A program made the position numbers and the translations under genes. From assembly GCA_965234335.1 (NCBI GenBank), contig OZ248446.1:124001-188000 (forward strand): a stretch of DNA of 64,000 nt. The letters are read 5' to 3'. Source of the stretch: Leadbetterella lacustris. GTDB taxonomy: Bacteria > Bacteroidota > Bacteroidia > Cytophagales > Spirosomataceae. The notes under the pieces are model-generated. The model made no database searches and was not told the DNA's origin. It saw only the letters and a program-made list of their open reading frames with translations. Positions 36,055 through 43,767 of this stretch are shown here, in pieces; the stretch's first letter is position 1; the number at the start of each line of letters is the position of its first letter.

Positions 36055-36792
36055 GTGAAGCTAAGTATTGTCATTCCTGCTTATAACGAAGCAGAATCTA
36101 TTGGTGAAACCATCGAAGAGTTGGTGTCTGTACTTTCACAAAAACAGATAATCTACGAGATTTTGGTGGTCAATGACAATTCTAAGGATAATACCAAGGA
36201 TGTATTAGAATCACTCAAGTTAAAGTACCCTTCGATGAATTATGTCACTAACTTAGGCCCAAATGGTTTCGGGTATGCTGTGAGATATGGTCTGGAGCGT
36301 TTCTCGGGTGATTGTGTGGCTGTTATGATGGCTGATTTGTCAGATTCACCGCATGACCTCGTAAAATTTTATGAAACCATGGTTGAAGGAGATTTTGATT
36401 GTGTATTCGGAAGTAGGTTCGTTAAAGGAGGCAAAACCATAGACTATCCTGAAATGAAAAAAGTAATTAATAGGGTTGCTAATGCCATTATTAGGGTCGT
36501 TATGAATATTAAATATAATGATACGACCAATGCCTTCAAGCTTTATAAAAGGCATACAATAGAAGGAGTAAAGCCTTTTTTGTCTCCACATTTTAATCTC
36601 ACCATTGAGTTACCATTGAAGGCTATTATCAGAGGTTTTAGTTTTGCAGTGGTGCCTAACTCATGGACAAATAGAAAGTATGGCGAATCAAAGCTAAAAA
36701 TAAGAGAAATGGGGAGTAGATACTTCTTTATTTTGATGTATTGTTTTATCGAGAAGTACTTCTCAAGAGGAGATTTTGAAAAGAAGTGGTAG
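36055..36792 (+). CDS. Family 2 glycosyltransferase (DPM1-like)
   Basis: 245 residues starting at a GTG (36055). N-terminal LSIVIPAYNEAESIGETIEEL, VVNDNSKDNT, then VAVMMADLSDSPHDL where the metal-binding Asp-x-Asp-like acidic motif is expected (MADLSD), and FGSRFVKGG. The layout matches dolichol-phosphate mannosyltransferase-like GT2 enzymes, which transfer a sugar from a nucleotide donor to a lipid carrier at the membrane. No C-terminal membrane segments, so soluble or peripheral. Last gene of the sugar cluster, 27 bases after the second epimerase. Confidence 0.88.
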   Translation: MKLSIVIPAYNEAESIGETIEELVSVLSQKQIIYEILVVNDNSKDNTKDVLESLKLKYPSMNYVTNLGPNGFGYAVRYGLERFSGDCVAVMMADLSDSPHDLVKFYETMVEGDFDCVFGSRFVKGGKTIDYPEMKKVINRVANAIIRVVMNIKYNDTTNAFKLYKRHTIEGVKPFLSPHFNLTIELPLKAIIRGFSFAVVPNSWTNRKYGESKLKIREMGSRYFFILMYCFIEKYFSRGDFEKKW

Positions 36793-36811
36793 TATGATGG
36801 CTTTGTCAACA

Positions 36812-36848
36812 AAAAAAGGCGACTTTATGAATTTAAAGCCGCCTTTTT
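36812..36848. terminator. Bidirectional terminator between sugar cluster and FadL-type gene
   Basis: AAAAAGGC (36813-36820) pairs with GCCTTTTT (36841-36848), extended inward by CTTT/AAAG, with A and T tracts on both sides. It lies between the convergent genes ending at 36792 and 36863. Confidence 0.8.
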
Positions 36849-36862
36849 GTATATCATCGTTT

Positions 36863-38377
36863 TTAGAAAAACGTGCCAAAACTTATTCCAACAATACCTT
36901 TTGATTGGTTTAGTGTGGCAGATTCAAAGTCGGTTTCGGTGCTGAGATTGTAAGGCGTAAAAGCAAAGTCTCTTGAAATTCTTGAGTAAGAAACGTCTGC
37001 AAAGAACCTATTATTTCTTATTCCCGCACCGAGTGTTCCTATAAGAGTGGAACTTGTGTTAAAGGCATCGCTATTTTTTCTAGGATCTCCCAAGAAGTTT
37101 AATCCTGCTCTAAGCCTTGCCACACCAAATCTTAATTCGCTACCAACTTTGATATTCACAACATCTTTGAATTCGCTTTGAATACCTCTTTTCTGGTCAG
37201 TTGACCATTTATTGTCTTCTTTGTCTTTGATATTCATCATGTTATAGCCCACATACTCGGCTTCGATACTTACCACGCCAAGTTTTTTTGGTAAAAATAT
37301 TGAAGTTCCCAAATTAGCTCTTAGCGGAGAAGAAATCCTGTATTTGAAATCATTTGGTATTGTAGATAACTCTTGCTCGTCTGATTCAAAAGTATTTGGC
37401 TTTTGGTCGTAAGCTATATATGAAGTATAAGTTTCATTGACCCTCATAGAAGTTGGACTTGTAATGTTTGCCCCAAATCTAATATTATTGCTAACTTTCA
37501 TTATTACCCCAACATTTAGGTTTATACCCGTACCTTTTACAAAGAGCTCATCTCCAAATGTAAAGCCATTGAAAATCTGTCCGTTGGGAAATTGCTCTGT
37601 CAGGTCAGTTAGTTGGGTGTAGTTTAGATTCTGAATACCTAATGAGGCTCCAACATAAGTTTTGTCGTCGTAGTTTATGCCATACCCCAAGTTTATTTGT
37701 CCAAGGTTACCGCTTTCTGATACATTTCCTTTTTGATTGACTGGGGTTGAAAGTTCTGACGCCATATATCCACCTCCTTCAACAGGGTCAATCAAAAAGG
37801 CTTGATAAACTAGGGAAGTGGTATTCATAGCCAGTCGAGTAGTGGCATTAAATTCATCATTTAAGGCTTCTGAACTTATGCCTCTTTGGGTGGCTCTTTC
37901 AGCGAAATAATCTGAGATAGAGCTTCTTTTATTCGAACCGCTATATGAAAAGTCATTGTTGAAGTTCGCCAATGTATTGTATGAAATGCTCCATGCGGAT
38001 CTTTTTTTACGAGTTCCAACTCCTCTGTTGCTAAAAACGGCACCAATTTGACCAATGCCCATGTTAGAAGCACTTAATTTTCTTGAGTTACCAATATAAT
38101 TGGAAGCAGTATTGGTCGTTGTAAAAATCGGGCTTATTGTAAATTCAGATTTATTGTAAAAGCCTAAGCCAGCCGGATTTATGTAGGAGCTACTCAAGTC
38201 ACCACCTAAAGCTGTAAATGCTCCACCCATGCCTTGTGTCCTTGCTGATCCATAGTTGCCATAAGAATAGAATCTTAAGGCATCTTCACCATAAAAATGG
38301 CCATTCAATGACAATTGTGCTACTGAAGAAGATACGCCCAAAGCAAATGTAAGTGCTCCAAAAATTAACTTTTTCAT
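36863..38377 (-). CDS. OmpP1/FadL/TodX-family outer-membrane protein
   Basis: 504 residues. Signal peptide MKKLIFGALTFALGVSSSVA. The mature N terminus ALRFYSYGNYGSARTQGMGG and GGDLSSSYINPAGLGFY (about 54-70) are the FadL/OmpP1 signature, where the N-terminal hatch and the NPAG motif are typical. The barrel follows, with strand-like repeats to the end (FVGISFGTFF-like). Members transport hydrophobic compounds such as long-chain fatty acids across the outer membrane; the substrate here is not determinable. Transcribed alone on the minus strand. Confidence 0.9.
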   Translation of the reverse strand: MKKLIFGALTFALGVSSSVAQLSLNGHFYGEDALRFYSYGNYGSARTQGMGGAFTALGGDLSSSYINPAGLGFYNKSEFTISPIFTTTNTASNYIGNSRKLSASNMGIGQIGAVFSNRGVGTRKKRSAWSISYNTLANFNNDFSYSGSNKRSSISDYFAERATQRGISSEALNDEFNATTRLAMNTTSLVYQAFLIDPVEGGGYMASELSTPVNQKGNVSESGNLGQINLGYGINYDDKTYVGASLGIQNLNYTQLTDLTEQFPNGQIFNGFTFGDELFVKGTGINLNVGVIMKVSNNIRFGANITSPTSMRVNETYTSYIAYDQKPNTFESDEQELSTIPNDFKYRISSPLRANLGTSIFLPKKLGVVSIEAEYVGYNMMNIKDKEDNKWSTDQKRGIQSEFKDVVNIKVGSELRFGVARLRAGLNFLGDPRKNSDAFNTSSTLIGTLGAGIRNNRFFADVSYSRISRDFAFTPYNLSTETDFESATLNQSKGIVGISFGTFF

Positions 38378-38400
38378 CGTGTTGTATTTTAAAAAAAAGA

Positions 38401-38443
38401 AAAAAAAACCCCGCCAACAACAATTGGTTTATCAGCGGGGTAT
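38401..38443 (-). terminator. Terminator after the low-complexity lipoprotein gene
   Basis: AACCCCGC (38407-38414) pairs with GCGGGGT (38435-38441), and on the minus strand a run of T follows. About 27 bases beyond the stop at 38469. Confidence 0.75.
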
Positions 38444-38468
38444 AAAATTGAGTTTTTATTTATCAAAA

Positions 38469-39815
38469 TTATCTTGGTCCTCTTGAAGAGCCGCCACCTG
38501 AACTCGATACGCCGCTACTTCCTCTGGAAGAGCCACCTGAGCTCGAGCTGCTACTAGAACTTGAACCTCTACTAGGAGAAGAATAAGTTGATGAGCCCCT
38601 GTCGTAATTAGGTGAACTATAGGAGTTATTGGAAGAAGCCCTACTTGACGACGGACGTGTGTAGGTATTTCCTTGAGATGTACTGTTTAGGCTAGAACTC
38701 CTTGAGTTGTAAGTACGTGTCCCAGAATTTGATGATTTATTGTAAGAGTCATAGCTAGCAGCTCTGTTACTACCTGGATTATAAGCTTCACCTGTGCTAC
38801 TATTGATTCTGCCGTTTGGATAGGTAGTACGATTGCTGGCATTATTGGAGGATGTATTTCCTACCCAATTTCCATTTTTTCTGTCAGCCAACACTCTTTC
38901 TCCGTTTGAATTATTCGCATTGCTCGAATTATTTCTTGCCATGCTGGATGTCCTTCCGCTAGAAGCCGAGGCAACTGGCCTGCTGCTGTTCACAAACCGA
39001 TCGTTGAAATTCGAAGAGTTTCTGCCCGTTTCTCTTGCCCCATAAGTTCTGCTTCCGTTTCTATATGCATTTTGAGCGACAACTGATTGGTTGTTATAAA
39101 ATGGTCTATAGTTATTAAAGCCTCTACCATAGAAATCATAAGGGTTATTAAAATTATTGAAACCCCAAGGTGAATTGAAATTATTAAAGCCCCAAGGCGA
39201 GTAGAAATTATTGAAACCCCAAGGTGAGTTAAAATTGTTGAAACCCCATGAATTAACAGCCCAGGCGTCCATCATCCAAGGGTTATTCCAAGAGTTGAAA
39301 CCCCAAGGGGAGAACCTGTTCCAAGAATTCATTCCCCAGCCGCCACCAAAACCATAGGACATAAAAACTCCCGAGTTAAATGGCGAGAAAGAATTAAATC
39401 CAAATCTGTTGAAAGGCGAATTCCATCCCATCGCTATGGGCTGAGACCATGAGTTATCAACCCAGCCTTGGCTGTAACCGTCACTGTATCCATCAGAGTA
39501 CCCTGGGTTTGGGCTCGCTTTTCTTTTGAAATCACGCGAGGTAATGTAATCTTCTGAATAGTAATCATCAGTACTTTCCAAAGTTTCAGAGTTGCCTGTT
39601 CTGTCGAACTCATCTTCATAAGGAAATTGCTGCATGTTTAGTGCATTATTTTTGTTGAATGGAGCACTAGAAGAGGCAATAATAGGAGTTTGAGCAGCGT
39701 CTGCTGAAGTTGCATACATGTCATCACTCTCTCCGTTGGTCGGAATGGTTTTGACTGTACAAGAAGCCATAAAAATGGCCGCTCCTAAAACCAAAACTGA
39801 ACTTTTACGTTTCAT
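38469..39815 (-). CDS. Low-complexity Asn/Trp/Ser-rich lipoprotein
   Basis: 448 residues. Lipoprotein signal MKRKSSVLVLGAAIFMASC with C19. The middle (about 125-245) is rich in Asn, Phe, Trp and Gly with tandem nine-residue units SPWGFNNF[NY]; the C-terminal about 200 residues are Ser/Asn/Arg/Tyr-rich, ending in a Ser/Gly tract. No catalytic motif. Similar proteins are known in Cytophagales and have been mislabelled vitellogenin-like in the past, as I recall. Likely an exposed or matrix-forming surface lipoprotein. It precedes proS on the opposite strand, with divergent starts about 240 bases apart. Confidence 0.7.
   Translation of the reverse strand: MKRKSSVLVLGAAIFMASCTVKTIPTNGESDDMYATSADAAQTPIIASSSAPFNKNNALNMQQFPYEDEFDRTGNSETLESTDDYYSEDYITSRDFKRKASPNPGYSDGYSDGYSQGWVDNSWSQPIAMGWNSPFNRFGFNSFSPFNSGVFMSYGFGGGWGMNSWNRFSPWGFNSWNNPWMMDAWAVNSWGFNNFNSPWGFNNFYSPWGFNNFNSPWGFNNFNNPYDFYGRGFNNYRPFYNNQSVVAQNAYRNGSRTYGARETGRNSSNFNDRFVNSSRPVASASSGRTSSMARNNSSNANNSNGERVLADRKNGNWVGNTSSNNASNRTTYPNGRINSSTGEAYNPGSNRAASYDSYNKSSNSGTRTYNSRSSSLNSTSQGNTYTRPSSSRASSNNSYSSPNYDRGSSTYSSPSRGSSSSSSSSSGGSSRGSSGVSSSGGGSSRGPR
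39159..39247. repeat. 27-bp in-frame tandem repeat in the low-complexity lipoprotein gene
   Basis: Three full copies (39159-39185, 39186-39212, 39213-39239) and a partial fourth, starting with GAAACCCCAAGG or a close variant. Each encodes the nine-residue unit containing SPWGFNNF. Copy number could vary by slippage. It is not a CRISPR because there are no spacers. Confidence 0.85.
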
Positions 39816-39951
39816 AATTTTTTAGATAAAAAGGTGTACCTAATCATAAATACTAAGACGCCCAAATACACTAAAAGGTTGCGTCTAGCACTAATTTATT
39901 TTTTGAAATATTCTTACTGAAATATTTCATTACAAAAATAATATTAAAACT

Positions 39952-39959
39952 TATCTTTG
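39952..39959 (+). promoter_or_regulatory. Possible -7 box upstream of proS
   Basis: TATCTTTG matches TAnnTTTG, 94 bases before the proS ATG. No clear -33 TTTG at the right distance. Confidence 0.3.
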
Positions 39960-40053
39960 CAACAATTATGGGTATTGTTAACAAAATAATTAACAAAAGT
40001 TTTTATAGGTAAAATGCAATTTTTACTTCTTAAATTAAAATTACAACAGAAAA

Positions 40054-41526
40054 ATGTCTAAAGGTCTTCCTAAACGTAGCGAGAATTATTCAGAGTGGTA
40101 CAACGAACTTGTAAAAAAAGCTGATTTGGCCGAGAATTCGGCGGTAAGGGGATGCATGGTAATTAAGCCTTATGGGTTTTCTATTTGGGAAAAAATGCAG
40201 AGAGCGTTAGATGATATGTTTAAGGAAACTGGTCATAGTAATGCTTATTTTCCACTTTTCATTCCTAAATCTTTTTTATCAAAGGAGGCTTCACATGTGG
40301 AAGGTTTCGCTAAAGAATGTGCTGTAGTGACTCATTACAGACTTATTAACGACCCAAATGGTAAAGGAGTCATAGTGGATCCAGATGCTAAGCTTGAGGA
40401 GGAATTGATAGTTAGACCAACCTCAGAAACAGTTATTTGGAATACGTATAAAAGTTGGATACAATCATATAGAGACTTGCCATTACTAATAAACCAGTGG
40501 GCCAATGTGGTTCGTTGGGAAATGCGTACGCGTATATTTTTAAGAACCGCCGAGTTTCTTTGGCAAGAAGGGCATACAGCTCATGCCACAAAAACAGAGG
40601 CCGAGGAGGAAACAGCTAGGATGTTGGATGTGTATGCCACTTTTGCTGAAGAGTGGATGGCACTACCAGTCGTAAAAGGTCAGAAAACGGTCAATGAGCG
40701 TTTTGCAGGGGCTGAAGATACACTTTGTATAGAAGCCATGATGCAAGATGGCAAGGCTCTTCAGGCTGGAACCTCACATTTTCTTGGTCAAAACTTTGCC
40801 AAAGCTTTTGATGTGAAATTTCAAGATAAATCTGGTGCTTTAGAATATGTTTGGGGAACATCTTGGGGTGTAAGTACCCGTTTGATGGGTGCATTGATTA
40901 TGGCTCACTCAGATGATTTGGGCTTAGTTTTACCTCCTAAATTGGCACCAATTCAAGTGGTTATAGTTCCGATTTTCAAAGGTGATGAACAACTGGATCA
41001 AATTTCGGAGAAAATAAATCCAATTTTAAAAGAATTGAAATTGAAAGGGATTTCGGTAAAATTTGACAAGGATGACCAAGCTAGGCCTGGTTGGAAGTTT
41101 GCAGAATACGAGCTTAAAGGCGTGCCGGTTAGAGTGGCTGTTGGTATGAGAGACTTAGAAAGTGGCACTGTAGAGGTGGCACGAAGAGATAATCTTTCGA
41201 AAGAAACGGTTTCGATTGACGGCATAGCTCAATATCTTGAAAATTTATTGAATGATATTCAAGAGAATATTTACAAAAAAGCATTTGATTTTAGAACCGA
41301 AAATACTTTTGAGGTAAACAGTTGGGATGAATTTACTGCCAAAATTGAAGAAGGTGGATTTCTTATGGCCCATTGGGATGGAACCTCTGAAACTGAGGAG
41401 AAAATTAAGGAATTGACGAAAGCTACAATTAGGTGTATTCCTATGGACAGTAAAGCTCAAACTGGTGTTTGTGTTTTAACAGGTAAACCATCAGAAAGAA
41501 GGGTAATTTTTGCAAGGGCATATTAA
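40054..41526 (+). CDS. proS: Prolyl-tRNA synthetase, short (archaeal/eukaryote-like) type
   Basis: 490 residues, the length of the type without the bacterial editing insertion. Class II motifs are present: MQRALDDMFKETGHSNAYFP (motif 1 region), RPTSETVIW followed by NVVRWEMRTRIFLR-type motif 2, and motif 3-like GTSWGVSTRLMG. The C-terminal end MDSKAQTGVCVLTGKPSERR and RVIFARAY is the zinc-binding-like extension seen in this type. Charges tRNA-Pro in the cytoplasm. Followed by an FKBP-type isomerase gene after 19 bases, an attractive pairing because both concern proline, though probably just shared transcription. Confidence 0.96.
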   Translation: MSKGLPKRSENYSEWYNELVKKADLAENSAVRGCMVIKPYGFSIWEKMQRALDDMFKETGHSNAYFPLFIPKSFLSKEASHVEGFAKECAVVTHYRLINDPNGKGVIVDPDAKLEEELIVRPTSETVIWNTYKSWIQSYRDLPLLINQWANVVRWEMRTRIFLRTAEFLWQEGHTAHATKTEAEEETARMLDVYATFAEEWMALPVVKGQKTVNERFAGAEDTLCIEAMMQDGKALQAGTSHFLGQNFAKAFDVKFQDKSGALEYVWGTSWGVSTRLMGALIMAHSDDLGLVLPPKLAPIQVVIVPIFKGDEQLDQISEKINPILKELKLKGISVKFDKDDQARPGWKFAEYELKGVPVRVAVGMRDLESGTVEVARRDNLSKETVSIDGIAQYLENLLNDIQENIYKKAFDFRTENTFEVNSWDEFTAKIEEGGFLMAHWDGTSETEEKIKELTKATIRCIPMDSKAQTGVCVLTGKPSERRVIFARAY

Positions 41527-41545
41527 CAAGTAAATAAATATAAAA

Positions 41546-42004
41546 ATGGTAAGAGTAGGGGATATCGTTTCACTTCATTATAAAGGGACTTTAAATGACG
41601 GAACTATATTTGATTCATCGGAAGGAAGAGAGCCTTTGGAGTTTGAGGTAGGAAGTGGAATGGTTATTAAGGGATTTGATGATGGAGTAATGGGCATGAT
41701 CATCGGAGAAAAAAAAGATATTCATATAGGTATTGAAGAAGCATACGGTCCTGCGAATGAAGAAATGATTTTCAAGTTTGACAAAGCTGGTATTCCTAGC
41801 GATGTTCCTTTAGAGGTTGGAGGTACTTTGAATATGCACGATGGTCAACAAGCCATTCCTGTGATTATCAGAGAAATAGCCGAAGATCATGTTTTGATGG
41901 ATGCCAATCATCCGTTGGCTGGACAGGAGCTTAACTTTGCTTTGGAACTTGTTTCAATTAAAGATGGCAGTAATCTTGAAGTTGAATTCGAAGATATCAA
42001 ATAA
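41546..42004 (+). CDS. FKBP-type peptidyl-prolyl isomerase, SlyD-like
   Basis: 152 residues. FKBP core with VSLHYKGTLNDGTIFDSS (about 8-25), GSGMVIKGFDDGVMGM (about 37-52), GEKKDIHIGIEEAYGP and the SlyD-like insert-in-flap region (about 70-125, with LNMHDGQQAIPV). SlyD proteins are cis-trans prolyl isomerases and chaperones; the His-rich metal-binding tail of E. coli SlyD is missing here. Cytoplasmic (no signal peptide). Cotranscribed with proS and closed by the terminator at 42027-42053. Confidence 0.92.
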   Translation: MVRVGDIVSLHYKGTLNDGTIFDSSEGREPLEFEVGSGMVIKGFDDGVMGMIIGEKKDIHIGIEEAYGPANEEMIFKFDKAGIPSDVPLEVGGTLNMHDGQQAIPVIIREIAEDHVLMDANHPLAGQELNFALELVSIKDGSNLEVEFEDIK

Positions 42005-42026
42005 TATTTGAGCTTAATCAAAGCCG

Positions 42027-42053
42027 AAAAAGGAGTCGTGAGACTCCTTTTTT
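42027..42053. terminator. Bidirectional terminator between FKBP isomerase and metF
   Basis: AAAAAGGAGTC (42027-42037), loop GTGA, GACTCCTTTTT (42042-42052). Symmetric A and T tracts serve the convergent genes ending at 42004 and 42076. Confidence 0.85.
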
Positions 42054-42075
42054 AGCTTTTAAGTACTTTGTTTTG

Positions 42076-43035
42076 TTAAAATATTTCTTTCGCTACTGCC
42101 ATGGTGGTGGTGGATTTGCTCATCGTATAAAAATGTAGTGCTGGTACTCCAAATTTCATCAAATCTCTACATTGGTCTATACACCACTCAATACCAATAG
42201 TCCGGGCATCTTTATCGTCTTTGGCTTGCCTTACTGCACTATCGAATTCCGGAGGCATTTCCAAAAAGAATAATTTTGGAAGAATGTCTAATTGTTTTTT
42301 GGTTGAAAGAATTTTTAAACCTGGAATAATAGGGATTTGAATACCGTTTTCACGACATTTGTTTACAAAATCAAAATACTTTTGGTTGTCAAAAAACATT
42401 TGTGTAACCAAATATTCAGCACCTGCATCCACTTTTGCCTTTAAATGGGCAAAGTCTATTTCATGCGATTCTGCCTCGAAATGTTTCTCTGGATAAGCAG
42501 CAGCACCAATGCAGAAATTGCTCTTAGACAAGTATTCGGCATCTTCATGAAGATATTTTCCATGATTCATGTCCTTAATTTGCGTAATTAATTCTGCGGC
42601 ATAAGCATGCCCGTCTGTTTTGGGTTTGAATGTACTAAATGGCTTGGCATGATCACCTCTGAGTGCCATTATATTTTCTATTCCCAAATAATTCAAATCT
42701 ATCAATAAGTCTTCTGTATCATCTTTCGTGAAACCACCACACAATACGTGAGGTACGGCATCCACATCAAATTTGTGCATGATAGCGGAGCAAATTCCGA
42801 CTGTTCCCGGTCTTTTACGGGTTTTTATTTCTTTGGTGGTGCCATCATGTGACTTGACCGAAAAATACTCCTCTCTATGATAGGTAACATCTATAAATGG
42901 AGGTTTGATTTCCATCATAGGGGCAATGTCATTGAGCAATTCATCTATTTTTCCACCTTTTGCGGGAGGTATGATTTCAATAGAAAATACGGGTTTGTCA
43001 TTTACTTTGGCTAAGTGTTCTACAACCTTCGGCAT
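42076..43035 (-). CDS. metF: 5,10-methylenetetrahydrofolate reductase
   Basis: 319 residues, close to the bacterial MetF length. Motifs: FSIEIIPPAKGG near the N terminus (catalytic E-x-x-P region), FIDVTYHREE, MALRGDHAK (folate/FAD-binding RGD), AAYPEKH with the conserved Glu, and TQMFFDNQKYFDFV. It makes 5-methyl-THF with NADH and FAD for methionine synthesis. A promoter-like pair lies upstream at 43060-43094. Divergent from the small secreted protein gene. Confidence 0.95.
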   Translation of the reverse strand: MPKVVEHLAKVNDKPVFSIEIIPPAKGGKIDELLNDIAPMMEIKPPFIDVTYHREEYFSVKSHDGTTKEIKTRKRPGTVGICSAIMHKFDVDAVPHVLCGGFTKDDTEDLLIDLNYLGIENIMALRGDHAKPFSTFKPKTDGHAYAAELITQIKDMNHGKYLHEDAEYLSKSNFCIGAAAYPEKHFEAESHEIDFAHLKAKVDAGAEYLVTQMFFDNQKYFDFVNKCRENGIQIPIIPGLKILSTKKQLDILPKLFFLEMPPEFDSAVRQAKDDKDARTIGIEWCIDQCRDLMKFGVPALHFYTMSKSTTTMAVAKEIF

Positions 43036-43059
43036 CCTTGAATTTGATTGATTTATTTA

Positions 43060-43094
43060 CAAAATTATGCTTTTTAAAAATTTTTCTGCTCAAA
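43060..43094 (-). promoter_or_regulatory. Promoter candidate for metF
   Basis: On the minus strand, TTTG (43094-43091) and TAATTTTG (43067-43060) match the -33 and -7 boxes; the spacer of 23 is a little long. The metF ATG is 25 bases downstream. Confidence 0.4.
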
Positions 43095-43119
43095 TTCAGA
43101 TTTAAATAAACCAAAAGTA

Positions 43120-43127
43120 TAAATTTG
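43120..43127 (+). promoter_or_regulatory. Possible -7 box for the small secreted protein gene
   Basis: TAAATTTG matches TAnnTTTG, 42 bases before the ATG at 43170. A -33 TTTG is not evident. Confidence 0.35.
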
Positions 43128-43169
43128 GATAAATTATCTAAAAACCTTAAATATTAATACTTCAAAAAG

Positions 43170-43754
43170 ATGAAAAAACTATATGTAATTGTACTTTTTC
43201 TTACTTTCCCATTGTTTGTGAGTGCTCAGAACGGCAATTTGTTGGATTATTCTGGGGCTTATAAGTTTGAGGGTGCCCCCTTTGATAAAATTATTGTAAG
43301 TGTAGAAGGTACTACGCTATTTGCAGAAGCCGAAGGAGTTGGAAAGGGTGAAATTTTGGCTTCAAAAAACAAAGATGAATTTACTGAACCTAACAACAAT
43401 GCCGTTTTGGTATTTAATCGCGATGGAAGCGGTCAGGTAATTTCTATGACTCTGAAAGTGCAAGGTTCAGAGTTAAAAGGTGTCAAAGAAGGTGATGCTA
43501 AGTCTGAATATCTAGGCAAATACAAATTTGCTGACGACAGTGCCTTGTCCTCAATGACTGTTTCTTTGAAAGATGGTGAGCTTTTTGGGGAAACCGATCA
43601 AGGGTCTGCAGCTCTTAAGACCACGGCTAAAAAGGATCTCTTTAGTGTTGTTGGTTATGACGGTTCCGCTGAATTTATAAGAGATTCGGCTGGGAAAGTC
43701 TCAAAAGTAATTTTGAAGGTTCAGGACATGGTTTTGAATGGGGAGAAACAATAA
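43170..43754 (+). CDS. Secreted protein with two DUF3471-like repeats
   Basis: 194 residues. Signal peptide MKKLYVIVLFLTFPLFVSA, then two related beta-rich halves: YSGAYKFEGAPFDKIIVSVE (about 28-47) and YLGKYKFADDSALSSMTVSL (about 112-131), each followed by L-[FL]-x-E and an F-x-x-D-x-G-x-V segment. This resembles the DUF3471 domain found C-terminal to beta-lactamase-like proteins. No catalytic residues. Function unknown; periplasmic or exported. Confidence 0.7.
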   Translation: MKKLYVIVLFLTFPLFVSAQNGNLLDYSGAYKFEGAPFDKIIVSVEGTTLFAEAEGVGKGEILASKNKDEFTEPNNNAVLVFNRDGSGQVISMTLKVQGSELKGVKEGDAKSEYLGKYKFADDSALSSMTVSLKDGELFGETDQGSAALKTTAKKDLFSVVGYDGSAEFIRDSAGKVSKVILKVQDMVLNGEKQ

Positions 43755-43767
43755 TTCCTCTCCGTTT

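Noticed and set aside
39159..39247. Direct repeats that could suggest a CRISPR array
   Set aside because: The 27-bp units are contiguous without spacers and lie in frame inside the lipoprotein gene, encoding SPWGFNNF units.
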